Both the position numbers and the translations under genes were made by a program. This document shows, one piece after another, positions 1-8,477 of a DNA stretch of 64,000 bases. Location of the stretch: positions 124,001 through 188,000 of the forward strand of contig JAXMAF010000006.1 of NCBI GenBank assembly GCA_046350555.1, read 5' to 3'. Under the pieces are notes generated by a model, which had not been told where the DNA came from, searched no databases, and was given only the letters and a program-made list of their open reading frames with translations. This DNA is from JAXMAF01 sp046350555. Lineage in GTDB: Bacteria; Planctomycetota; Phycisphaerae; Phycisphaerales; SM1A02. Position 1 is the first letter of the stretch; each line of letters begins with the position of its first letter.

Positions 1-1
1 C

Positions 2-415
2 GCGACGATGGACGACCTCACGTACGGCGTCGTCGTCACCCGTGGTCACCGTCACGACGAGCAGGCGCTCGCGGCGCTCCTCGGGCGCGGCGCGAGGTAC
101 GTCGGGATGATCGGCAGTCGCCGCAAGGTGAGGCTCGTCTTCGACGACCTCCGCGAGCGCGGCGTCGCCGACGACGAGCTCGCTCGCGTGCATGCGCCGA
201 TCGGCCTTCCCATCGGAGGCGTGACCGTCGAGGAGATCGCCCTGTCGATCGCCGCGCAGCTCGTGATGGTGCGGCGCCAGCACCCGTTCGCGCCGGTGCG
301 CGAGCGGGGCGCCGATGTCGAGGCGATCCGCGCCGCGGGATCCGTCCCGCCGTGCGCCGCGGAGCACGTCCGCGCCGGCACCGTCGCGGACACACCGTGC
401 GGACGCAACGGATGA
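2..415 (+). CDS. XdhC family protein, C-terminal part (5' end outside window)
   Basis: Reading is open from the first bases of the window, so the N-terminal half is missing. The visible part is the Rossmann-type XdhC_C domain. It has the typical YVGMIGSRRK segment (around residue 38 of the visible part), followed by a region ending IALSIAAQLVMVRR. XdhC proteins bind molybdenum cofactor and help load it into xanthine-dehydrogenase-type enzymes. That role comes from the family and is not tested here. The gene overlaps the next one by an ATGA (412-415), so the two are probably translated together. The last ~35 residues are low-complexity and not conserved in type. Confidence 0.85.
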   Translation, partial: ATMDDLTYGVVVTRGHRHDEQALAALLGRGARYVGMIGSRRKVRLVFDDLRERGVADDELARVHAPIGLPIGGVTVEEIALSIAAQLVMVRRQHPFAPVRERGADVEAIRAAGSVPPCAAEHVRAGTVADTPCGRNG

Positions 416-1107
416 TGCCGTCGCCGGATCGCGTTGCGCCCGCGCAGGTCGTAGGCGTCCTCCTCGCGGCGGGTCGCTCGCGGCGCATGGGCGCACCGAA
501 GCTGCTGCTGCCGTGGCCTCCCGGCGGGACGACGACGGTCGTCGCCGCGGCGTTCGATTCGATCGCTCCGTTCTGCGACCGGGTGATCGTGGTCGCCGGA
601 GACGATCCGACGGCGCTGCGACGGGCGCTCGACCGGCGGCCGCACGCGATCGTCGCGGGCGCTCCCGGGCAGGAGATGCTCGCCTCCGCGCGGCGCGGCC
701 TCGCCGCGGCGATCGCCGGCGATCCGCCGCCACAACTGGTGATCCTCCACCCCGCCGACCAACCCTCCGTCGCGCCGGCGACCATCGGGAAGCTGCTCGC
801 ACTCGCGACGGAGCGGACCGCTCGCGCGCAAGGCGCGCGCGGCACGCCCACATCGCCCGGATCGCCGGGATCGCCGGGCATCGCGACGCCCCTTGCGGTG
901 CTGCCGCAGCGCGGCGCGCGCGGCGGACACCCCGTGGTGATCGACGCGCGGGCGATCCCGCGGATCCTCGCGTGGAGCGGCGACGACGGCCTCGCGGGCT
1001 TCTGGCGCGCCAACGCCGCCGAGGTCGTCCGCGCGGAGGTCGACGACCCCGGCGTGCTCGCGGACCTCGACACGCCCGACGACTACGCCCGCGCGTCCGA
1101 CCGCTGA
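412..1107 (+). CDS. MocA/MobA-like nucleotidyltransferase (molybdenum cofactor cytidylyl/guanylyltransferase family)
   Basis: About 231 residues. The N-terminus carries the nucleotide-binding signature GVLLAAGRSRRMGAPKLLLP at about residues 12-31, and a later HPADQPSV motif matches the metal-binding region of the family. Such enzymes transfer CMP or GMP to molybdopterin. Together with the upstream XdhC gene this indicates cofactor maturation for a molybdenum hydroxylase encoded outside the window. I chose the ATG at 412 because it overlaps the preceding stop (ATGA); a second ATG follows directly at 415. A short run of S/P/G codons (850-885) looks like a repeat expansion. CTP versus GTP specificity cannot be told from the sequence. 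Confidence 0.85.
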   Translation: MMPSPDRVAPAQVVGVLLAAGRSRRMGAPKLLLPWPPGGTTTVVAAAFDSIAPFCDRVIVVAGDDPTALRRALDRRPHAIVAGAPGQEMLASARRGLAAAIAGDPPPQLVILHPADQPSVAPATIGKLLALATERTARAQGARGTPTSPGSPGSPGIATPLAVLPQRGARGGHPVVIDARAIPRILAWSGDDGLAGFWRANAAEVVRAEVDDPGVLADLDTPDDYARASDR

Positions 1108-1238
1108 CATGCATCCCAGTTGACTCTCGTGCCCCACCCCACCCAATTCCATCGCGGGTCGCCGCTGTGGGCAAGGGGTCGAACGCATGGAGGTCGACTG
1201 GAATCCGTATGACATGCGTCCCCGTCGAATCTCGCGCC
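1108..1238. repeat. 105-bp dispersed repeat, copy A (1.25 units)
   Basis: The repeat begins at the first base after the stop codon of the preceding gene. A 26-bp block starting CATGCATCCCAGTTGACTCT at 1108 recurs as CATGCGTCCCCGTCGAATCT at 1213, so the unit is about 105 bp and this copy holds one full unit plus the start of a second. The reverse complement (GGATTCCAGTCGACCTCCAT, then CCCCTTGCCCACA, then GGAATTGGGTGGGG) is found again at 39941-40052 and 45998-46107. No protein function is apparent. Confidence 0.8.
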
Positions 1239-1243
1239 GTGGC

Positions 1244-1546
1244 TCACCGCAGCAGCGCCCGCACGATCGCCATCGCCTGCGGACGCAGCGCCAACAGCGC
1301 GACCAGCGCGACGACGAACCAGGCGAGCGCGAGGCGGGCCCGCATCGCGCGCGGCCCGAACCAGGCGAGCGCGGCCGACGCGAGTCCCGCGCCGGCCACG
1401 AGCCACACGACGGCGATCGCGGCGCCGCGATGCGTCGCCAGCCAGATCGACTCGGCGAAGCGCGGCAGTGGATCGCCGATCCACCAGAGCAGGCCCAGGG
1501 CGGCGCACAGCGACGAGACGATGGCGATGAACCACTTCCGGCTCAT
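1244..1546 (-). CDS. Small integral membrane protein, unknown function
   Basis: 100 residues with three hydrophobic stretches: about residues 5-22 (WFIAIVSSLCAALGLLWW), 41-63 and 73-88. The C-terminus is short and basic. The start ATG (1546-1544) overlaps the stop of the upstream SRPBCC gene in an ATGA arrangement, so the two are very likely translationally coupled. I recognise no family. It probably sits in the inner membrane with three spans. Confidence 0.7.
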   Translation of the reverse strand: MSRKWFIAIVSSLCAALGLLWWIGDPLPRFAESIWLATHRGAAIAVVWLVAGAGLASAALAWFGPRAMRARLALAWFVVALVALLALRPQAMAIVRALLR

Positions 1547-2004
1547 AGCGGCCGCACGCTGCGCATGTCGTGCTTCGCTTCGAGCACGCTGCGAAGGTTG
1601 CACAGGTGCCAGCGCCAGCTCTCGGCCTCCTCGGCCAATCCGAGCAGTTCCTCGGTGCCCTCGCCGAACGGACCTTGGCGCAGGATCACCTTGCTTCCCT
1701 CCTCGACCGCCGGCGTGACGGTCCAATAGACCGGCGCATGCGTGTCGTCCCACGATGCGTACCAGTCCCAGACGATCCGGCCACCCGCGTCGTAGTCCAG
1801 GATGGCGACCGTCGTCGTCTTGGTGAAGTTGCGATCCCAGCCGAATCGGATGCTGCCGCCGGCGCGAAGGTCGACCTCGGCGTGCACCGCGAACCAGCGC
1901 ACCAGCCCGCTCTCGGTGGTGAGACACGCGAACACCTCCTCGTGGTGGAGGGCGATCACCTCCTTGAGCGTCAGCCAGATGCCATCGGATTCGCGGGAGA
2001 TCAT
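1543..2004 (-). CDS. SRPBCC / AHSA1-like domain protein
   Basis: 153 residues from the chosen start. The middle shows the AHSA1 pattern: a hydrophobic start, VFACLTTESGLVRWF, then AGGSIRFGWD and a W-rich C-terminal helix (ESWRWHLCNL). These proteins have a helix-grip fold that binds hydrophobic ligands; the ligand is unknown. A longer start at 2130 is possible because it also overlaps the lysA stop (ATGA), but it would add 42 residues of R/A-rich sequence not typical of the domain. Overlap with the downstream membrane protein suggests the last two genes act together. Confidence 0.75.
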   Translation of the reverse strand: MISRESDGIWLTLKEVIALHHEEVFACLTTESGLVRWFAVHAEVDLRAGGSIRFGWDRNFTKTTTVAILDYDAGGRIVWDWYASWDDTHAPVYWTVTPAVEEGSKVILRQGPFGEGTEELLGLAEEAESWRWHLCNLRSVLEAKHDMRSVRPL

Positions 2005-2126
2005 GGGAAGCGGGTCAGCGTAGTCGGTCGGACCGGCGCGGAGCGCCGCGGCTCGGCGAGGGCGCGCATCCTTCGCTCGCGATCCCTCGCGCTTCCCCGC
2101 CGTCGCCCATCGCGCATCATCGTCGC

Positions 2127-3422
2127 TCATCGCTCATGGGCGACCAGGTCCTCGTGCGTCTCCCGCCGACGGACGACGCGGAAGTCCGCGCCGTCGACGA
2201 GCACCTCCGCCGGCAGCGGCGACGAGTTGTAGCGGCTGGCCATGCTCATGCCGTATGCGCCGGCGGTGAAGACGGCGAGGAGATCGTCCCGGCGCAGCGG
2301 CGGAAGGGCGCGATCCAGCGCGAGGAAGTCGCCGCTCTCGCAGATCGGCCCGACGACGTCCATCGAGACGAGCCCCGGCATCTCCATCTCCTTCGCGCGG
2401 CGCGCGGGAACGAACGGAGCCGATGGCACCACCGGCCACATGAAGTGAAACGCGTTGTAGTGGCTCGGCCGGAGCAGCGCGTTCATGCCGCCGTCGCAGA
2501 TGGCGAAGCTCTTGTCGCCCGAGGTCTTCATGTAGAGCACGCGCAGCAGGAGGATCCCCGCGTTCGCCACGATGGTGCGGCCCGGCTCGAGGACGATGCG
2601 CAGCCCGGCGCGGACGCGATCGGCGAGCAGCGGCACGATGGCCGCCGCGTAGTCGGCCGCGAGCGGCGACTGCGCCGACTCGTAGTCGGCGCCGAACCCG
2701 CCGCCCAGGTCGAGCACCTCGATGCGCTGTCCGCCGCGCGCCAGCTCGTCGACCAGCACGAGCGTCTTGTTCACCGCATCGACGTACGGCTGGGTGGTGA
2801 GCACCGGCGAGCCGATGTGCAGGTGGATCCCGACCAGCCGGGCGAACCTCGCCATCTCGCCGCGCCCGTAGCGATCGAAGAACGCCTTCGCCCGTTCGAT
2901 GTCGACGCCGAACTTGGTCTCCTTCTTGCCCGTGCTGGTGTAGCGGTGCGTCTGCGGATCGACGTCGGGGTTGACCCGCAGCGCGCATCGGACGGTGCGC
3001 CGCATCGTCGCGGCGATCGCCGCGATGTTCTCGAACTCCGCCTCGCTCTCGACGTTGAGCAGGCCGATGCCGGCCTCGATCGCGTCGCGGATCTCCGCGT
3101 CGGTCTTGCCCACGCCCGCGTAGACGCACTTCTCCGCGGCCACGCCGGCGGCGCGCGCGCGGGCCAGCTCGCCGCCGCTGACGACGTCCATTCCGCCGCC
3201 CAGTCCGCCGATGAGCCGGCAGATCGAGAGGTTCCCGCAGCTCTTGATGGAGTAGCAGACGAGCGGCTGGAGCTCGGCGAACGCCTCCACGAGCCGGGCG
3301 TAGTGCTCGCGGATCGTCCCTGCGCTGTACACGTAGGTCGGCGTGCCGGCCGCGGAGGCGATCGCCGGAAGCGGAACGTCCTCGGCGTGCAGCACGCCGT
3401 CTCGGTAGGAGAACAGGTCCAT
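2127..3422 (-). CDS. lysA: Diaminopimelate decarboxylase
   Basis: 431 residues, the usual length. It belongs to the alanine-racemase-fold, PLP-dependent group IV decarboxylases. The Schiff-base lysine is K60 in CYSIKSCGN (usual form YAxKAN). Further landmarks are GGGMDVVSGGEL, the glycine loop LDLGGGFGADYE, the phosphate-binding EPGRTIVANAG and the C-terminal ICESGDFLA with AYGMSMASRYN. It converts meso-diaminopimelate to lysine and CO2 in the cytoplasm. It lies downstream of a Gfo/Idh oxidoreductase and upstream of an overlapping SRPBCC gene on the same strand. No riboswitch was recognised upstream. Confidence 0.95.
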   Translation of the reverse strand: MDLFSYRDGVLHAEDVPLPAIASAAGTPTYVYSAGTIREHYARLVEAFAELQPLVCYSIKSCGNLSICRLIGGLGGGMDVVSGGELARARAAGVAAEKCVYAGVGKTDAEIRDAIEAGIGLLNVESEAEFENIAAIAATMRRTVRCALRVNPDVDPQTHRYTSTGKKETKFGVDIERAKAFFDRYGRGEMARFARLVGIHLHIGSPVLTTQPYVDAVNKTLVLVDELARGGQRIEVLDLGGGFGADYESAQSPLAADYAAAIVPLLADRVRAGLRIVLEPGRTIVANAGILLLRVLYMKTSGDKSFAICDGGMNALLRPSHYNAFHFMWPVVPSAPFVPARRAKEMEMPGLVSMDVVGPICESGDFLALDRALPPLRRDDLLAVFTAGAYGMSMASRYNSSPLPAEVLVDGADFRVVRRRETHEDLVAHER

Positions 3423-3518
3423 GGGGGGAGGAGGGTAGGGAGCGCCGCGCGGTTGGAGACGCGGTCCGCGGCGCCGTCCGGCGATGCACGGGTCGCGTGT
3501 CGGATCGGCGCCGCGCGC

Positions 3519-4754
3519 TCAGCCGACGTCGGCGACCCGCACCGGCTCCCGATTGCGCGCGCTGCGCAGCGCCGCCTCGAGCACGCGCTGCGTCTGCCAG
3601 GCGTCCTCGAAGTCGGGCAGCGGCGCGACAGGCTTCCGGCCGCAGAGCGCCAGGACGATGTCCGCCGCCTCGCTCACGAAGCCGTGCTCGTAGCCCAGCA
3701 CATGGGCGGGCGGCCAGTACGCGGCGACGTAGGGATGAGATCCCGGCGTCGTGCACATGATGCGGCTCCATCCGCGCTCCGCCGGGGGCAGCGTGTGGTC
3801 CCACCACGACAGCTCGTTCATGCGCTCGAAGTCGAACCTGAGCGAGCCGCGTTCGCCGTTGATCTCGATCTGGTTGCGGTTCTGGTTGCCCGTCGCCAGC
3901 CGCGTCGCCTCGAAGGACGCGACGGCGCCCCCGGCGAAGCGCGCAAGGAAGAGGACGCAGTCGTCGACGGTCGACCGCGCCGTTCGCGCGGCCTTCGCGG
4001 ATCGAGCGCCGCCCGCGGGGCTGCGCCGCGCGCCGGCCTTGCCGGCGAGCGCGCCGCGCCGCCGCGCGGTCGCCTCCTCGATGACGCGGCGCTCCTTCAC
4101 GAAGGTGTGCTCGATGGCGCCGACGACCTCGACGACCTCGTCGCCGGTGACGAAGCGCGCCATGTCGACGATGTGCGCGTTGAGATCGCCGTGCGCCCCG
4201 CTGCCGGCCTCCGCGGCGCTGAAGCGCCACAGCATCGGCGTCGCCGGCCCGCCCCAGTCCTGGAGGTAGCTCGCGCGGACGTGGAAGATCTCGCCGAGCC
4301 GCCCCTTCGCCACGAGTTCCCGGGCGAAGGCGATCGCCGGGCAGCGCCGATAGTTGAACCAGACGAACGTCCGCGTGCCGCGCTTCCCCGCGGCGCGCGC
4401 CGCGTTGCGCATGGCCCGCGCGTCCGCGAGCGTGCCCGCGAGGGGCTTCTCGCACGCGACGTGCTTGCCGGCCTCGAGGGCCGCGATCGCCTGCTCGGCG
4501 TGAACATGGTTGGGCGTCGCGACGTCGACCAGCTCGATCGTCGGGTCGCGGAGGGCTTCGCGCCAATCGTCGGTCGCGCGCCGCCACCCCCACCGTCGGG
4601 CGAACTCCGCCGTCGCCTTGGCGTCGCGCGCCGCGACCATCGCCATCACGGGTTCGCGCGGCAGATCGAAGAACCTCGCCGCCGACATCCACGCGTTGGA
4701 GTGCGCGCGACCCATGAACTTGCTGCCGATGAGGGCGACGGGGAGTGGACGCAT
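3519..4754 (-). CDS. Gfo/Idh/MocA family oxidoreductase
   Basis: About 411 residues. An N-terminal Rossmann domain begins PVALIGSKFMGRAHSNAW, and the family motif ACEKPLAGT with the catalytic-type EKP lies near residue 106. The C-terminal half is the GFO_IDH_MocA_C substrate domain (NQNRNQIEINGERGSLRFDF). These enzymes use NAD(P) to oxidise or reduce sugars and cyclitols; the substrate here is unknown. A stretch of about 30 A/R/G-rich residues interrupts the C-terminal domain (coding bases about 3990-4075) and its DNA can fold into a GC hairpin. I chose the ATG at 4754 because the Rossmann motif begins about ten residues in. Confidence 0.88.
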   Translation of the reverse strand: MRPLPVALIGSKFMGRAHSNAWMSAARFFDLPREPVMAMVAARDAKATAEFARRWGWRRATDDWREALRDPTIELVDVATPNHVHAEQAIAALEAGKHVACEKPLAGTLADARAMRNAARAAGKRGTRTFVWFNYRRCPAIAFARELVAKGRLGEIFHVRASYLQDWGGPATPMLWRFSAAEAGSGAHGDLNAHIVDMARFVTGDEVVEVVGAIEHTFVKERRVIEEATARRRGALAGKAGARRSPAGGARSAKAARTARSTVDDCVLFLARFAGGAVASFEATRLATGNQNRNQIEINGERGSLRFDFERMNELSWWDHTLPPAERGWSRIMCTTPGSHPYVAAYWPPAHVLGYEHGFVSEAADIVLALCGRKPVAPLPDFEDAWQTQRVLEAALRSARNREPVRVADVG

Positions 4755-4922
4755 GACAAGGGGGGCGGCGGCTGGCGCGGCGGAGGGATCGGGGATTGGG
4801 GTTCGCGCGACGGGCATCGTACAGAATCGGCCGGCGTGGGCGATCGGGCATCGGGCCCGCGCTCCGGCGGTACACTGATGATTCGTCCGTCGGAGAACGC
4901 TCCTCGCTCCATTGGAGTCCCC

Positions 4923-5753
4923 ATGCACCGCCTTGCCGCAACGATTCTCGCCATCCCGCTTCTCGCGGCCGCGCCTCCGCTCGCGGCGGCCGACGATTCG
5001 ACGACACCACCGAAGACGCCTGCGAGGCCCGGCACTGGCCAGCCCGCGGATGGCGGCAAGGGGAGCGGCGGCGGCAAGAGCGATTCGAAGGACTCCAAGG
5101 GCGCGACGCCGCGCAAGCCCGCGCCGGGCAGCGAGTTCCCCGCCGACTGGTTCTTCGGCGACTCGTCCCAGCGCGCCGCGCAGAACGGGCTGGTCGGCAA
5201 GCCCGCTCCGACGCTGCATGTGAAGGACTGGCGCGGCGAGGCCCAGGACCTGGCCAAGCTCAAGGGCAAGGTCGTCGTGGTCGACTTCTTCGCCACCTGG
5301 TGCGGGCCATGCATGAGGGCCGTGCCGGAGAACGTCGAGCTCGTGAAGAAGCACGGCAAGGACGGCCTCGTCTTCGTCGGCATCCACGACAACAAGAGCG
5401 GCGTCGACGCGCTCGACGCGGCGATCAAGAGCAAGGGCATCAACTATCCCGTGGCCGTCGACGACGCCGCCAAGAGCCAGCACGCCTTCCGGCTCGCGTT
5501 CTGGCCGACGTATGCGGTCATCGACCGCAAGGGCCTCGTTCGAGCGGTCGGACTTCAGCCGCAGCACGTGGCCACGGTGGTCGAGAAGCTCCTCGCCGAG
5601 CCCGCGGAGGGCGCGAAGGACGCAAGCAAGAAGGACGCCCCGAAGGATGGCGCGAAGGGTACCGCGAAGGACGGCAAGGACGGCAAGGACGGATCAAAGG
5701 ATCCGGCCAAGGATCCCGCGAAGGATCCGACCAAGGACGACTCGAAGAAGTGA
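4923..5753 (+). CDS. Secreted TlpA-like thioredoxin with Lys/Asp-rich tail
   Basis: 276 residues. A signal peptide (MHRLAATILAIPLLAAAPPL) is followed by a T/P/K/G/S-rich linker, then a TlpA/AhpC-TSA type thioredoxin fold around residues 95-225. The active site is WCGPC within FFATWCGPCMRA. The cis-proline loop is FWPTYAVI. The last ~45 residues are runs of D, K, G, A and P (DGKDGKDGSKDPAKDP). It is expected to reduce or exchange disulfides outside the cytoplasm. The start is supported by GGAG five bases upstream. It stands alone on the plus strand. Confidence 0.88.
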   Translation: MHRLAATILAIPLLAAAPPLAAADDSTTPPKTPARPGTGQPADGGKGSGGGKSDSKDSKGATPRKPAPGSEFPADWFFGDSSQRAAQNGLVGKPAPTLHVKDWRGEAQDLAKLKGKVVVVDFFATWCGPCMRAVPENVELVKKHGKDGLVFVGIHDNKSGVDALDAAIKSKGINYPVAVDDAAKSQHAFRLAFWPTYAVIDRKGLVRAVGLQPQHVATVVEKLLAEPAEGAKDASKKDAPKDGAKGTAKDGKDGKDGSKDPAKDPAKDPTKDDSKK

Positions 5754-5828
5754 TCGGAGAGGACGCCCGGCCCCTCGACCGAGGTCCGGCCTCGGCCGCC
5801 CGCGACGAAGGTGGACGCGCAGGGCTCG

Positions 5829-6254
5829 CTATGCGGGCGTGAACGTCGCACCGCTTTCCATGTAGAAGTTGACCAGCGCCCCGACGGGGAAGCCGTCTGT
5901 CGAGCGATCGGCGTCGAGCGTCACCCACATCGGAACGCCGGCGTCAAGCAGGAGTCGGCGTCTCGTGCGATCGACGTCGATCACCATGCCCTGCACGATC
6001 CGCGGCGTGCCATCGAGCGGCTCGATGAACGTGCCGCCGCCGGAGGTCACATGCACGCGAAGGGCGCGGCCTTCGACGCGGCCGCGGATCTTCCGCCCGA
6101 CGGGCGAGGCGACCGAGGCGGTCGGCACCAACGCGATGCGGTAGTCGGTGCCAGGGATGCCCAGCTCGACGCGCCCCTCGCTCGAGGAGAGCAACGTGGC
6201 GCGAAGGACGTCGTTGACCGCGTCGGTGGTGTTCATCGCGTCGCCAGCGTTCAT
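5829..6254 (-). CDS. Conserved-looking hypothetical protein
   Basis: 141 residues with no recognised domain. The body alternates short beta-strand-like segments (RVELGIPGTDYRIALVP, KIRGRVEGRALRVHV, MVIDVDRTRRRLLLDA) and ends with an aromatic-rich VNFYMESGATF. This suggests a small all-beta, OB- or barrel-like fold. No signal peptide. It lies 70 bp downstream of the DUF1573 gene on the same strand, so the two may be co-transcribed. An internal start at 6236 (MNTTDAV) is also possible. Confidence 0.65.
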   Translation of the reverse strand: MNAGDAMNTTDAVNDVLRATLLSSSEGRVELGIPGTDYRIALVPTASVASPVGRKIRGRVEGRALRVHVTSGGGTFIEPLDGTPRIVQGMVIDVDRTRRRLLLDAGVPMWVTLDADRSTDGFPVGALVNFYMESGATFTPA

Positions 6255-6324
6255 GCGAGTCGTGTGGGTTCCAACGGACGTTCACGCCCTGGAGCTGCGG
6301 CAATCGCTCCATCTCGAATGGGCA

Positions 6325-7758
6325 TCAGCGCCCAGCGGGCGGCGCTGCCGGCGGCGGGTTGCGCGGTGTCGCCGGGGGTGTCGCCGCAGGGGCCGCAGGC
6401 GGCGTGGCGGCTGGCCGACCGGCGCCACCGGCCGCCGGGGCGGGTCGGGGCAGTCCAGGGCGACGGGCGCCCGGCTCGTCGATGTGGCCGTTGAGGCCGA
6501 GCGAGCGCTTCACCACCGCTCCATCGCGGCCCTTCGTGCCGAACGTGACGGCGCCCGAGATGAACCCCGACTTCGAACCGGCGACGCCGTCGACGATGAT
6601 CTTGTAACCCGGTGTCGCCGGGTCCGTGAGCGGCACGACCTTCAACGTCGACTGGAAGTCTGCGACGCCCTTGTTGGTCGAGGCCATCGGCTCGATCTTC
6701 GCGTCGACGATCTCGAAGGGCGCTCCGTCGACGCTGGTGACGGAGCTCTCGCCGTGGAACGCCTGCCCGAAGTTGATGTCGCCGCACTGGATCACGTAGT
6801 CGCTGGCGCGCACGTTGTCGACGATCGTGGCGGTGAGGCGCAGCGGAAGGGTCTTGGTGACCTCCTGGCCGTTCTCGAGCTTGCCCTTGGTCACGATCTG
6901 GACGACGCCCTGGCGGAAATAGCCCCATTCCGCCTTCGGATTGATCGTCACCTTCATCGTCGCCTTGCCCTTGCGCGGCGCGGGATCGACGAAGCTCGCC
7001 GTGACCATGTCCGACCGCGACGTCACGCTGTCGAAGAAGGTGCTGTCGGCGTCCGCCTTGATCTCGAAGATCGCCTCGTGCGGCTCGCCCAGCTTGAGCT
7101 CGCCGAACTCGTAGGTCTTCGGGTCGAACGAGAGCACCGCCTCGACCTCGCCGATGACGCGGATGTTGTAGACCTCCGGAACGTTCTTCGCGTCGCTGAC
7201 GACATGCAGCGCCTTGGCCTGGTGTCCGCCGGTGGGCGGCGTGAAGTCGACCTCGACCACCGCCGACTCGCCGGGCTGGAGCGTCTTGTTCCGCTCGAAC
7301 CTCGGCTGGGTGCAACCGCACGCGGGCACGACGTCCTTCACCGTGAGGGGCGCATCGCCGATGTTGAAGTAGGTGAACTTGCACTTGCGCGTCTCGGCGT
7401 TGGTCATCGGCCCGAAGTCGTAGTCGAGCACGTCGAACCAGATCGCCGGGCCGCCGGCGACGGCGGTCTTCGGTGGGATCGGACGCGGCCGGAGACCCTC
7501 GGGACGCTCCTCGACCGGCGTGCCGCCGGGGCGCCGCTGGGGCTGTCCCGGCGCGGCGACCGGCCCGGCGCCGGGACGACCGCCGGGTGCGGCGCTGGGT
7601 GGCAGGGCCGGGCCGCTGGGCTGGGCCGGCGGGCGCGTCGTCGGCGGCGCGGTCGGCGGCGGTGCCTGGGCGAACGCCGCAGCAGCCGCGACCGAGACGA
7701 GCGTGAAGGACGCGGCAAAGGCCCGCCTGCGGGCGATGAAGCGATTGGAAGCAGCCAT
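6325..7758 (-). CDS. Secreted DUF1573 domain protein with Pro/Ala-rich ends
   Basis: 477 residues. After a signal peptide (to about residue 30, ending AAAAAFAQA) comes a P/A/G-rich linker to about residue 95. The DUF1573 Ig-like domain then starts at WFDVLDYDFGPMTNAET, with the family marks FNIGDAPLTV and ACGCTQPRFE. A second Ig-like region follows (YEFGELKLGEPHEAIFEIKA). The C-terminal ~60 residues are again P/A-rich. DUF1573 proteins are exported and their biochemical role is not established. The small hypothetical at 5829 follows on the same strand. Confidence 0.85.
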   Translation of the reverse strand: MAASNRFIARRRAFAASFTLVSVAAAAAFAQAPPPTAPPTTRPPAQPSGPALPPSAAPGGRPGAGPVAAPGQPQRRPGGTPVEERPEGLRPRPIPPKTAVAGGPAIWFDVLDYDFGPMTNAETRKCKFTYFNIGDAPLTVKDVVPACGCTQPRFERNKTLQPGESAVVEVDFTPPTGGHQAKALHVVSDAKNVPEVYNIRVIGEVEAVLSFDPKTYEFGELKLGEPHEAIFEIKADADSTFFDSVTSRSDMVTASFVDPAPRKGKATMKVTINPKAEWGYFRQGVVQIVTKGKLENGQEVTKTLPLRLTATIVDNVRASDYVIQCGDINFGQAFHGESSVTSVDGAPFEIVDAKIEPMASTNKGVADFQSTLKVVPLTDPATPGYKIIVDGVAGSKSGFISGAVTFGTKGRDGAVVKRSLGLNGHIDEPGARRPGLPRPAPAAGGAGRPAATPPAAPAATPPATPRNPPPAAPPAGR

Positions 7759-7815
7759 GGGCGAAGTGTACCTGAGGGACGTTGATTGCAGGCGGCAGCC
7801 GTTGGACGCCCAACG

Positions 7816-8430
7816 TCACCGAGCCGAGACCGCCCGCACCTTGGGATCAACCCGGCCCGACTCAAGGAAATTCCGCAGCAGCGTCGGCCCCTCGACCGTC
7901 AGGAAGCTCTCCGGGTGGAACTGGACGCCGTCCATCGGCGCGCCGTCGCCGGTCCAGCGCAGTCCCATCACCTCGCCCTCTTCGGTCCACGCGCTCACCT
8001 CGAAGTCCGCCGAGACCGTGTCGCGCTGCACGATCAGCGAGTGGTAGCGCGTGGCGACGAAGGGATTGGGCATGCCGGCGAAGATCCCGCGACCGTCGTG
8101 ATGGATCGGCGACGTCTTGCCGTGCATCGGCCGGTCGTTGCGGCGCACGATCATGCCGTGCACATCGCCGATCGTCTGATGGCCGAGGCAGACGCCGAGG
8201 ATCGGAACGCGTCCGCGGAAGCGGGCCACGAGCGCCGGACAGATACCGGACTCCCTCGGCGTGCACGGTCCCGGCGAGATGACCAGGTGGGTGGGCGCGA
8301 GCCGCTCGGCGCCGGCGACGTCGATCGCGTCGTTGCGCACCACGTGCACGGCCAGCGTCGGAGCGATCTCGCCGAACCGCTGGACCAGGTTGAAGGTGAA
8401 GCTGTCGTAGTTGTCGATGAGCAGGAGCAC
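7816..8430 (-). CDS. trpG: Glutamine amidotransferase of anthranilate / aminodeoxychorismate synthase
   Basis: 204 residues, class I glutamine amidotransferase. The start LLIDNYDSFTFNLVQ, the oxyanion strand ISPGPCTP, the nucleophile C81 in GVCLGHQ and the C-terminal GVQFHPES (His-Glu pair) are all present. It supplies ammonia from glutamine to chorismate in tryptophan or p-aminobenzoate synthesis; the sequence alone does not separate TrpG from PabA. No ATG exists near the conserved N-terminus, so I used GTG at 8430. The synthase partner (trpE/pabB) is not in the window. The DUF1444 gene lies 47 bp upstream on the same strand. Confidence 0.88.
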   Translation of the reverse strand: MLLLIDNYDSFTFNLVQRFGEIAPTLAVHVVRNDAIDVAGAERLAPTHLVISPGPCTPRESGICPALVARFRGRVPILGVCLGHQTIGDVHGMIVRRNDRPMHGKTSPIHHDGRGIFAGMPNPFVATRYHSLIVQRDTVSADFEVSAWTEEGEVMGLRWTGDGAPMDGVQFHPESFLTVEGPTLLRNFLESGRVDPKVRAVSAR

Positions 8431-8477
8431 GAGGGAGCGACTCTGGGGCGCGGACGCCCGCAGGGTAGGTTCGCCGC

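Noticed and set aside
2136..4900. Very long plus-strand open frame over lysA and the oxidoreductase
   Set aside because: High GC keeps frames open; the translation is R/A/D-rich with no domain, while the opposite strand encodes clear enzymes.
6245..6300. Another weak match to the 105-bp repeat upstream of the 141-residue gene
   Set aside because: Similarity limited to GGTTCCAA-type words; flanks do not align.
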